Source of the DNA: Calcarisporiella thermophila CBS 279.70 | Lineage: Eukaryota; Calcarisporiellomycota | Length of the DNA: 64,000 nt | Assembly: GCF_041956535.1 (NCBI RefSeq) | Contig: NW_027192209.1 | Location: forward strand, 260,092 to 324,091 | Reading direction: 5' to 3' | Shown here: one piece after another, positions 33,101 through 41,933 of the stretch | How the letters are laid out: each line of letters begins with the position of its first letter | Position numbering within the stretch: the first letter of the stretch is position 1 | Position numbers and translations under genes: made by a program | Notes under the pieces: model-generated | What the model was told of the DNA's origin: nothing | Databases searched by the model: none | The model's input: only the letters and a program-made list of their open reading frames with translations

Positions 33101-34183
33101 ATGATGCGACAAGGTCCTTCGCTTTTAACCCTCTCCCTCAATTCATCCCTTCCCGCGCCCAAGACAAAATCCCTTCGCCCCGCTAAAATCGGCGTGAGAG
33201 ATCCTCCCGTCCCAAGGCCCAAGCAATATTCGCAACACCCCTCCGAGAGGAAACACAAAGACTCGGCCACTCTCTCTCCTAAGCAACAGCAACAACATCA
33301 TGGACAACACCAGAAACAACGTCAGCAGCCCCGCACCATGCCAACCAAAAAGCTGCAGGGTGATCATCCCCGCCGCTCAGAAGCTCTTAAGCCCAATCAT
33401 CGCAACACTCGAGGCAAACTTCGTCGCCAAAGACGTAGAGAGCTGCGCTCCCTTGAAGACGAGGCAGAGGCCCTTGGAGATCCAGAGCAGCAGCACCGAG
33501 ATATGATGTTTGGAGCAGGCAGCCCGCCCAAACGCCCGGTGCTGGAGCAGGTGCCACCCCAACCTGAGAAAGACGTGAAAACGCCCCTTCGTGTCAACAA
33601 CGAGCGAAAGCACCACACCATGTCCTCTCACCAACGTATGGTTGCTACCACGCTCACCTATTCCCCACCATTGGTTAATGCCAAGGCAAAAAATACCAGC
33701 CGCAAGATGCGTGAAACGGTGAACCGCTCGAATCCGAGCGTGGACCCCTTTTCGCACTCTCCCACCTCTCGGACCACCTCTCCTCCTTTGGCAACCAACA
33801 AGGCTCAGCATTATGCAGGTCCAAATTTCCATAACTCTCCTTCTCCCAGCACGTTGCCCGTCCCCGAGTTTGGCGGGCGCACCCCTCCCTTGTCTTACGC
33901 ATCCCCCCTGCGCACTGTAAGTCAACCCGACGAGGAGGGAGTGTTTCGTATGGAATCCGAGGACGAGGAAAGCGATCACAAGATGCTGGATGAAAATTTG
34001 CGTGCTAAATCTCGTCAACTCTTGGGCCTTTTGGTTGCCGCACGCAAAGAAACTGCTATGACGCCCACAACCCCCTCGATGGTCCATCCACAAGTACCCG
34101 AATACATGGCTACATCGTCGCCCCGCACTCATTTCTCGGAGATCAACCACATGTTGAAAACGATTCTCAAGATCGAGAATTAA
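33101..34183 (+). CDS. PNRC/Edc1-motif protein (mRNA-decapping enhancer type)
   Basis: Single-exon, mostly disordered basic protein of 360 residues, starting MMRQGPSLLTLSLNSS. The informative element is at about residues 238-257: YAGPNFHNSPSPSTLPVPEF. It follows the Y-A-G-x-x-F then S-P-x-P-S-x-L-P-x-P-x-F pattern of the PNRC/Edc1 short linear motif, which in yeast Edc1/Edc2 and human PNRC proteins binds the Dcp1 EVH1 domain and stimulates Dcp2 decapping. The C-terminus has two short predicted helices (NLRAKSRQLLGLLVAARK and INHMLKTILKI). The N-terminal half is rich in Gln, Arg and Lys (HPSERKHKDSATLSPKQQ), possibly for RNA contact. Role in decapping is inferred from this motif alone. Confidence 0.65.
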   Translation: MMRQGPSLLTLSLNSSLPAPKTKSLRPAKIGVRDPPVPRPKQYSQHPSERKHKDSATLSPKQQQQHHGQHQKQRQQPRTMPTKKLQGDHPRRSEALKPNHRNTRGKLRRQRRRELRSLEDEAEALGDPEQQHRDMMFGAGSPPKRPVLEQVPPQPEKDVKTPLRVNNERKHHTMSSHQRMVATTLTYSPPLVNAKAKNTSRKMRETVNRSNPSVDPFSHSPTSRTTSPPLATNKAQHYAGPNFHNSPSPSTLPVPEFGGRTPPLSYASPLRTVSQPDEEGVFRMESEDEESDHKMLDENLRAKSRQLLGLLVAARKETAMTPTTPSMVHPQVPEYMATSSPRTHFSEINHMLKTILKIEN

Positions 34184-34594
34184 TGTTAGATTTGTAAAAT
34201 GCTTCTGTATTATAGTCGTCCTTTTACCCTTTTTTCATTTCTTGTTTATATATTTGCTTTTCGAATTGCAGGCATATTTTTCCTTTTCTATCATGCTTTT
34301 TTTTTAAAGTCTAAAGTTGACTCTGCTTGACTTTGGGTCTTTTTCATTTTCTCTTTTTTTTTTGCTGCTTCTATTGTCAAGTAATTTGGAATTTTAAATA
34401 TTTGTAAACGAGAAATTTTGGGGGCGACTATTTCTCCTTTTGAGTTTGTTTTATTGTTTTGTGATTATTGAGAGTACTGTTAATTAAAGGATTTATATGG
34501 CGGCTAATTTTTTTTGCAGTCACGAATATCAATAATATTAAGGCTCGGCACCGGAGTGCCTTACAGTTATCCACAGATCCAACGCTAAAGATTG
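34184..34594. other. Intergenic, T-rich
   Basis: About 410 bp with long T-runs between the decapping-type gene and AHA1. It holds the former's terminator region and the AHA1 promoter. No gene recognised. Confidence 0.5.
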
Positions 34595-35920
34595 ATGTCG
34601 ACAGTGAACTGGAAGAACGTAAACAACTGGTAATGATATACTATTTGGGTTCTGGTCTCTCCAACGGATAATTGATTCCTCTTTTTAACTTGCCATTCAC
34701 TGACAGGCACTGGTAGATAATGTCTCTTTCTCGGTGACCCACAGGTTCTCGATCTAATTCTTTCCCATCAACAGGACTGGCAAAAACTGCATCGCCTGGG
34801 CCAAAACCTATCTCCAGGGGCAGCTTTCTGAGTTGGAAGCCCGGGATGGGCATCTCACGGTGCGCACCGAGGGAACGGTCGACATATCGGGTGATGTGGA
34901 GTTGAATCAGCGAAAAGGAAAGGTTATCACAATATTTGATGTGGACATCTCTGTTTTATGGACTGGTGAGATCGCAGATGGGGAAGCTGTGGAATTGAAA
35001 AAGGACGACAGCCGGATCACCGCCAGAGGAAGAGTGGATATCAAGGAGTTTATGTTTGACAGCGTCGTTGAAGATCTAGAGGTGGGCTAATCTTGGTTTG
35101 GCCATGTGTCTATCATTTCGAGCCGTCGAGCTTATAATGATTGTATGTATGGGTAGTGTGAGGTGTCTTGTCAGGCAGAAACTAGTGAGAAGAGACCGTT
35201 AATAGAGCTAGTGAAGCGGGAACTAGTATGGCAAATAAAAAAGGTCTTGAACGGCTTTGCTGTTGCACTGGTAGAGGGTAAACCATTTGGCTGCTTTCTT
35301 GAGGAAATAAAATCAAAATATCTAACTGAGCTTCGCATGTTTCTTCAGAAAATACCAAAGACGTAATTATAAATACCTCGGATTTTCAAGCACGTGTCAA
35401 AGACGCTCCCACTCCCGCCCATGTCACTCAATCCACCATCACCACCAACTCCAAGCCCCTCAAAGTAGAAACAACGAGGTTGACCTATTCCGTTGACTTC
35501 ACCATGACAGCACATGAGCTCTACGAAGCTCTATTGGATATAAAAAGGGTACAATCCTGGACCCGTCGCGAGAGCGGACTGGTGTTAGAACGTAGAGTGG
35601 GTGGAAAGGTAGTTTTATGGGATGGCAAGATCACAGGCGAGTTCGTGAATTTGGTAAGCGAGACTGGACTCCATACTTCAAGTTTATACTAAGCTCTATC
35701 ACCACAACTTCAGATACCCGAGAAGAAAATTGTCCAACGTTGGCGCATGCATACATGGCCACCGAATCATTATTCTACTGTACATCTCACATTGGAACCT
35801 GGCCAGCACTGGGTCACCGTCCATGTGTTGCAAGAGGGTATACCTATTGCTGAAGCCGAGAAAATGCGGTGGCATTGGTATGCCTATTACTGGGAGCAAA
35901 TATGGCGGAAGTTTGGGTAA
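34595..35920 (+). CDS. AHA1: Aha1, Hsp90 ATPase activator
   Basis: Co-chaperone that stimulates the Hsp90 ATPase. Exon 1 is 34595-34629 (MSTVNWKNVNNW), exon 2 a 6-nt microexon at 34707-34712 and exon 3 starts at 34775. Spliced, these give NVNNWHWTGKNCIAWAKTYL, containing the NxNNWHW motif characteristic of Aha-type co-chaperones. The N-terminal domain continues GKVITIFDVDISVLWTGEI. Further exons begin near 35157, 35350 and 35714. The C-terminal AHSA1 domain shows TYSVDFTMTAHELYEALLD, IVQRWRMHTWPPNHYSTVHL and WHWYAYYWEQIWRKFG. The last codons may be TAA at 35918, but GGGTAAGC there could instead be a donor (GG|GTAAGC), leading to KFG followed by an additional exon near 35990-36083. The exon junctions are set by frame and family motifs. 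Confidence 0.9.
34707..34712 (+). other. 6-nt microexon of AHA1
   Basis: GCACTG, flanked by TGACAG and GTAGAT. Introns 34630-34706 (77 nt) and 34713-34774 (62 nt). It turns TG|G-CAC-TG|G into W-H-W; skipping keeps frame but loses H-W. Confidence 0.85.
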
Positions 35921-37204
35921 GCTTTTGAATAAGCGCATGTTTTATTTTGCAGCTACTGACTCCTTGCATGTTTCCGATATTAGATCGCCTGCATTCAAAC
36001 CCGGCACACTGCAACTACGCCCCAGCAAACTTTTACACTTTGGATCAGGATGCGTTCAGTTGGGCTTTGCAGGGAGACCATAGAAAACACTTTATATCAA
36101 ACTAAAATGTTAATAAATATGTATAGAGTCGATTCCGTTTTTTTTTAAAGATCGTTTCATATCTCCCAATAGCTTTGAGTTTGAAATTTAGCTGTAGCAT
36201 CGTCTCCGGCCTTAGGTTTCTTCTGTTTATCTAATCTCGACGCTCGATGAAGATAAAAGGGCCTAAGAAACTTTTTCGAACTGGAGATACAAGGAAGCAA
36301 CGCAAGCGAAGCTATATCTATAAATATCCTCTGCGATAGCTCTTACTCTCTGGATTCAGATGTCTGGATCTAATAACCTAGTGCTCCTCTTGGACAAATA
36401 GCATGCTTGAAGGAACTAGCACGCTATTCGTCATTAAGCTCCAATGTATTCCACATGCCAATGAGTAATCTATAAACGTTAATACACACAAATAATAGGG
36501 AAGATGGGGGAAACGGAACAAACCTGCTCGGCCTTTACAATTTCTTCGTTCGTTCAAGACAAATAGATGGAATGCTCGGGGACTCCGTACTAATTTTTGT
36601 TCCTTGGAGCGTTTTACAAGTCGCGGCTTCCACCGTATTAATACTTTCCGAGATGAAAAGGGTCTTTCATACCCATCTGTCACGCTTTGCTTTTTCCTTC
36701 CCCAAGTCGCTACGAAGAACGGGCCCATTGCCCAAGGCTTTTAATTTTTCTCTCGACGAGTCAACGGGCTTTTGCCACTAGAGCTTCCTATTAGAATACT
36801 TGCCTTTTGTTCAACTCTCTGTGTTTGCTGTCTTCCAATTTGGAACGCGTGCTTTAATTAATACAGACATTACCCAATCTTGGAAATCTTTGAAACTCCT
36901 CCTGAAAATGTGTTCGAGATTAATGCTTCCCAATTAGAAACTCAAATTGGCGATTGGCCGGACCGTTCATTTTGATTTAAAGGCCAACTCTAATTATATT
37001 GATCGAAACTGCGATATTTTTTCTGACCCTCTCTTTCTTGCTAGTTCCCTCTCTCTCTACATACCCCTCCCACTCCTTCCCCTTCCTCTCTGGAGCTTTA
37101 TGTCGGCATAGAGTCTCTTCCCACCTCTTTGTCAACTTGTACTATTTATACTCTACTTTACCAGTCCTTTCATTCCCTTGATAATATCTATTCCACTGTA
37201 AGCT
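35921..37204. other. Intergenic, possible AHA1 3' exon
   Basis: About 1.3 kb. An open stretch at 35985-36083 could be an extra AHA1 exon if 35917 is a donor. The remainder, 36120-37200, has no supported gene; it includes pyrimidine-rich promoter-like sequence at 37020-37100 before the next gene. Confidence 0.4.
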
Positions 37205-38311
37205 ATGTATATCCCTTGGTTAAGCGCCACTTCAGTCGATTCTCTGAATACACAACCCGAAAGTAGGCCAGTTCGACGGTTCAAGCGTCACAATGGATGC
37301 AGTAAAAAGGCGAGTGATAAGAAAGAAAAGAAAGAGAGCTGCAAGAAGCATAGCAACAAGGCATTCGTAGTGGAGAAGGAAGAGAAGCCAAAAGCAGACC
37401 TAAAATCGACAAAGAAGAATAAAAAAGGCGACAATGACGTCTTTTTCGTTCAAGCGCAAACTCAGGCAGACACAGAGCCGACGTTCGTTGTAGAGACGGC
37501 GGCATTGGCCTCTGTTTTCTCATCAACGTCAAGTCCAACCCCTACCCTTTCAACTGGGGATTCCGAAGTCAGCCCTTCTACAAATAACTACACACCACTT
37601 CTGAGCCCTTCTTCTGAATCCACAGCCTCACAGATAATCCAACAAAACCATTTCATTAATGCCCCCTCGGCCGAAGTTTTTATTCCATCTGTCTCAATTG
37701 ATCCCTCAGATTCCTCATCTCAGTCTGCAGATCCATCTAGTGATACGGGAAAGATTGTTGGTGGAGTAGTGGGGAGTGTGGCGGGCGTCGCAGCCATAGT
37801 GGGATTCTTTTTAATTCGTAAGGCTAGAACTCGAGCGTCTTCCACCGGGCGCCAAAGAGTTAGGAAAGCAGATATCGGGAAACCGTCCCTCTTGCATAAT
37901 GTTAATGATTTTGTGCACGCATATGCTCCAGAATTTGCCGCTCCGAAGGAATATTATGCTCCTCCCCCTCCACCCGCTGCCTCGGTACCAATGTACCAGC
38001 AGGAGATGAGAATGCAGGTCGAGATACCGGCAGCAATCGTTTCTCCAACCCCGTCGATCCAAGAAGACAATCCTCCGGAGCTCGAGTTAGACCTAGTCCC
38101 CCAGACTCCTTTTGAATTTACCGCCGAGAATTGGAGACCGTTTAGCGCAGATTCTACCTATTCATTGACATCTTCTTTGCAGGGAGGAGAAAGGTCAAGG
38201 CCTAACACGAACAGATTCACAGCCCCAATGGTACAGGTGACCACCCCGGAGGGAAGAGTCACCAAGGAAATAGATGAGATGGAGTACACCCAGCAGATGT
38301 ATCAGTATTAA
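37205..38311 (+). CDS. Single-pass Ser/Thr-rich membrane protein
   Basis: No known family recognised. A single exon of 368 residues from ATG at 37205. After MYIPWLSATS it has dibasic sites (RPVRRFKRHNGC), then a Lys/Cys-rich segment (KKEKKESCKKHSNK). A Ser/Thr/Pro-rich ectodomain follows, then one transmembrane helix (GKIVGGVVGSVAGVAAIVGF) with a basic stop-transfer (RKARTRASSTGRQRVRK). The cytosolic tail is Pro-rich (YYAPPPPPAASVPMYQQ) and ends MYQY. The pattern is that of fungal mucin-like surface sensors. A signal peptide is not evident from this ATG, so an upstream exon may be missing. The N-terminal RR-F-KR plus Lys/Cys cluster resembles that of the secreted protein at 31076. Confidence 0.65.
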   Translation: MYIPWLSATSVDSLNTQPESRPVRRFKRHNGCSKKASDKKEKKESCKKHSNKAFVVEKEEKPKADLKSTKKNKKGDNDVFFVQAQTQADTEPTFVVETAALASVFSSTSSPTPTLSTGDSEVSPSTNNYTPLLSPSSESTASQIIQQNHFINAPSAEVFIPSVSIDPSDSSSQSADPSSDTGKIVGGVVGSVAGVAAIVGFFLIRKARTRASSTGRQRVRKADIGKPSLLHNVNDFVHAYAPEFAAPKEYYAPPPPPAASVPMYQQEMRMQVEIPAAIVSPTPSIQEDNPPELELDLVPQTPFEFTAENWRPFSADSTYSLTSSLQGGERSRPNTNRFTAPMVQVTTPEGRVTKEIDEMEYTQQMYQY

Positions 38312-38956
38312 CCCTCAGTTCTAGCCGACTCCTATGTAATTTAGTCTTTAGTAACCCTACTATTTCATGGTTCGATTAACTAATTTGGCCTATTTCCATG
38401 TAATTGTAATTAATGCCATTAAACATTTCATGAAAACTATTTTTTTTTAAAAAACGGGATCCATTTATTCAGAGCATGTGAATTTTTCCGTCACATTTAG
38501 CTCTCAAGCTGTTGACAAGAGAATAGGAGTTGAATGAGTTAACGAGACAAAGCACCAACAAAATGAATAAGAATAAATTTAGTATTGTTTACAGAAGTGG
38601 CCATTTTTGCTCATTCCCGAGAATCGATACCTGTAAACTGCCGAGTTTCGTTCAAAGGCTATCGGATTTCCCTTAAGAGCTAATTTAATCTAATACAACG
38701 CTGAGCAAACTCAATCGTTCGAATAAGTGTGGTTTTTTTGTCACATTTTTGGGCACAAGATTGGAGTGAATTAGCGCGCCTACAGCTTATAGTGTCTCCA
38801 AAATATGATTTCGATTTATTTTACACTATTCAGCTTGATGTTGGACTGCTTTTTGTGACTGGATAGCATTGACAAACAATAATTTACTCTCCGACCTGGA
38901 TTCCTGCAAAAAAATTCTACTCTTTAGCATCAAGACAATATATAGGGAATTCAAAA
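38312..38956. other. Intergenic, no gene seen
   Basis: About 645 bp, AT-rich, between two same-strand genes. It holds an A-run after a T-run near 38440, and otherwise no recognisable feature. Confidence 0.5.
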
Positions 38957-40552
38957 ATGAGAAGCGCTCTTACATGGGAGGTGGTTGCCAAATGCTCCCG
39001 CACAAAAGCCCGTGCAGCTCGTCTCACTCTTCCGCATGGCCCCGTAGATGCACCGGTATTTATGCCTGTTGCGACACAAGCCTCACTTAAGGGTCTTACT
39101 CCTCAGCAACTGGAAGATGTTGGATGTCAGATTATCTTGAATAATACATATCATTTGGTAAACTGAATGCCGAGTGATTTTCCGACAAATCCGTCATATA
39201 CTGACATATTTTTTCCTTAATAGGGAACAAGACCGGTAAATAGCATTCGCTAACACGAATTGATCCATTTTTCGAAAATTGCATACTATATATTTTACCC
39301 TTGATTTCCCCACTATAGGGCCAGGAAATAATAGACAATGCGGGTGGCTCTCATAAATTCCAGGGCTGGAATCGCAACCTTCTCACGGTAATTCCTGCAA
39401 CAACTGTAATTATCTTTGGCTTTATTTAATTTCCCCGCTCTGATAAATAGGATAGTGGAGGCTTCCAAATGGTGTCTCTCCTAAAGCTTGCCGAGATAAC
39501 AGAGGCGGGCGTTGAGTTTGAATCTCCTCACGATGGCTCTCGCATGCTACTGACCCCCGAGTACTCCATTGACCTTCAGAATTCGATTGGTGCAGATATC
39601 ATTATGCAACTTGATGACGTTGTATCAAGTTTAACAACGGGTGCACGAGTAGAAGAAGCAATGTGGAGGACACTGAGATGGCTGGATAGATGTATGGCTG
39701 CACACAAATACCCAGAGCGTCAAAACTTGTTTGGAATTGTACAAGGAGGCCTTGATCCGGAACTACGAAAGATTTGCGTAGCTGGTATCTAGAGCGATTA
39801 TATTGCTGTTAGCCCTTCGAAATTAAATGTGTTTGACTATGTAGAGATGCTCAAACGGGATTTGCCTGGCTATGCCATCGGTGGACTTAGCGGAGGTGAA
39901 GAGAAAGATGTCTTTTGGAAAATGTATTTACTCGTGCGGGCTATAGATTTTGCATTGGTTAGCTAACTCGAACTACTTTTTTGCCTGTAGTGTAAGTCTC
40001 TGCACAGATCTTCTTCCAGATAACAAACCAAGGTACTGTATGGGCGTTGGTTATGCTGAGGATCTGGTAGTTTGCGTCGCATTGGGCGTAGATATGTTTG
40101 ACTGCGTCTTCCCGACACGAACTGCTGTAAGCTTTCTTTTAAATCTTTTTCCGCACATTAATTCGAAGGACAACTCACCCCCTGTTTGCTCATCGTCTTA
40201 GCGCTTCGGAAATGCATTGACATTTAATGGGACACTTTCTTTGAAATCAACTCGGTATGCTCAAGACTTTTCTCCCATTGAGGAAGGGTGCCCATGTTTG
40301 GCCTGCCAGAAATACACCCGCTCTTACATGCATCTTTTGGTCGCACGTGAGACCGTTGGATGCCACTTCCTCACCCTGCATAATGTAGTGTTTCAGTTAA
40401 GACTGATGCGACAGGTTCGTCAGGCAATCATCGAAGATAGGTTCCCAGAGTATATCCAAACATTCTTCAAGGGCTATTTCGGAGGGAGGGATAAGTATCC
40501 CGTATGGGCAGTAAATGCGCTGAAAAGCGTGGGGGTTGAACTATTGGACTGA
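38957..40552 (+). CDS. QTRT1: Queuine tRNA-ribosyltransferase catalytic subunit
   Basis: Exchanges guanine-34 for queuine in tRNAs with GUN anticodons. ATG at 38957 ([13 protein letters not shown]), stop at 40552. Key motifs are [32 protein letters not shown] (catalytic/substrate Asp), [38 protein letters not shown] (nucleophile Asp) and the zinc site CPCLACQKY with downstream His. Introns: 39158-39223, then a 12-nt microexon 39224-39235, then 39236-39318, one before DSGGF, one at about 39784-39843 (GTATCT donor; it removes an in-frame TAG), one at about 39923-39990 and one at about 40125-40200. Queuine itself must come from outside, since fungi do not make it. The zinc and nucleophile residues are intact, so this should be QTRT1 rather than its QTRT2 partner. 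Confidence 0.93.
39224..39235 (+). other. 12-nt microexon of QTRT1
   Basis: GGAACAAGACCG encodes G-T-R-P between YHL and GQEII. Flanked by AATAG and GTAAAT. Skipping keeps the frame. Confidence 0.85.
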
Positions 40553-40657
40553 TGGCTGTATCTTTTTTATATGTTTTTATTTTTTACACGGTGAAAATAA
40601 CAAATATGAAAAGCTTTCAAAGTCATTGAAAAAAAAAACAAGAGGCTCTCTAGTACT

Positions 40658-41715
40658 TTAAGACATATCCATGGCTTCCCCCTCGCTAACAGTGACGAAG
40701 TTGCGAATATCCTCTTTGAGCACGGCTATAAAACGGGCTAGTTAGATTGCAATTAACAAATACTAGTCTTAAAGGGAGACTTCACCTGTAGTTCCCCGCG
40801 CAAATTTATAGCTTTGCTCCTTCGCCCCGCGCTCATTCGGCCGAGCATAGTTCCGCAGTACATCGACCTTCCCTTTCTCGAGGACCACCACGTCCACATT
40901 TGAACCTGAGCCCATATCGTTAAAAATACCGGCCTCGATCGCGTCCTTAACTAGAGCAATTGCTTCCTCTCTCGTCATATCCTTCTTCCATCGGCTCTCA
41001 AAGACTGACATTGCTGCAAGGGATCCAGAGCCCATTGTCACATAGGGGAGCTTATCGGTACTTCCGTGAGGATAGATGGTGAAGATTTGAGGCCCATTTA
41101 AATCGTATCCTCCCAGCACAAGGGCAGCACCAATATGACCCTGGTACTTGAAGAGCATCTGCTTCAGCATCGTAACAGCGGTAACTGTTCGCGCCTCGCG
41201 GCCAGTGGCAAGACGATGTAATTCGAGTTGGCTGCTGATAAGTGCAGTTGTGAACTCGGTGTCTGCCGCTGTTCCAGCTCCACAGCAGTACATGTTAGGG
41301 GCAAGATAATGGATCTTTTCGCAGTTCTTGTCCGCCACAATAGGGCCCGAAGTGGCACGAGTATCAGCACCAAGACAGACTCCGTCCTAAATTTCCCATT
41401 TTACAAGTCGGAATCAATAAGAGCACATATATAAATTGCGCAATCGTAGAACTTACATTAAAGATGCAACCAACAATGGTGGTTCCTGTCTTAGTAGCCT
41501 TAGGATGAGGTAGACCCTTCTTTTCGAGGGTGAGATTCCTAGTGTTCAACGAGAGTTAGTTTCAGTTTAGAAGCTTTATATGATTAGATTGGAAACAGTA
41601 GGACGGCCAATGAGATTAAAAAGAGACTCGAGTCTCGAGTGAAAATGAAAGTAGCCTACCGTTGGTAGTTATCGAAGTTGAATCCGCCTTTCGGCAAGTT
41701 TACTTTCATCGCCAT
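40658..41715 (-). CDS. PUP1: 20S proteasome subunit beta-2
   Basis: Trypsin-like catalytic subunit of the proteasome core. ATG at 41715 ([19 protein letters not shown]), stop at 40658. Four exons with GT-AG introns. The propeptide ends TKTG and the mature N-terminus is the catalytic Thr in TTIVGCIF, followed by [20 protein letters not shown]. Other hallmarks are [59 protein letters not shown] and the beta-2 specific C-terminal arm reaching [15 protein letters not shown] and ending MDMS. The intron near 40750-40790 joins TT|AVLKED. The gene is divergent from PRE5 with start codons 218 bp apart. Confidence 0.97.
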
Positions 41716-41933
41716 TGTGCAGAATGTTGTTTTTATTCAATTGGAATCGTGATTAACCCAAGTAATAAAAAATAGACCTAAAAATCAAGTAGAAGGACTG
41801 ACGCGGCCAGCAAAATTTCAAGCGGCTGACGTTATCATTTCTGACGCGTAACTCTTCCCTTGGTATTTCTCTCCTCGATCTATTACCGCAATCCACTTCT
41901 AAAACACACCATTAAACGATCGGACGAGAAACC
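41716..41933. promoter_or_regulatory. Shared bidirectional promoter PUP1/PRE5 with triple CTGACG
   Basis: 218 bp between two divergent 20S proteasome genes. CTGACG occurs three times on the plus strand: 41798-41803, 41826-41831 and 41841-41846; the last reads CTGACGCGT and overlaps ACGCGT. TGACG is a bZIP/CRE half-site. The yeast Rpn4 element GGTGGCAAA is not present. Regulatory function is inferred. Confidence 0.5.

Noticed and set aside
36378-36728. 116-codon minus frame upstream of the single-pass protein
   Set aside because: No family pattern, no splice logic and no conserved composition; treated as noise.
39784-39843. In-frame stop inside QTRT1, possible pseudogene
   Set aside because: The stop lies in an intron: GTATCT donor to TATGTAG acceptor joins [17 protein letters not shown], restoring the conserved frame.
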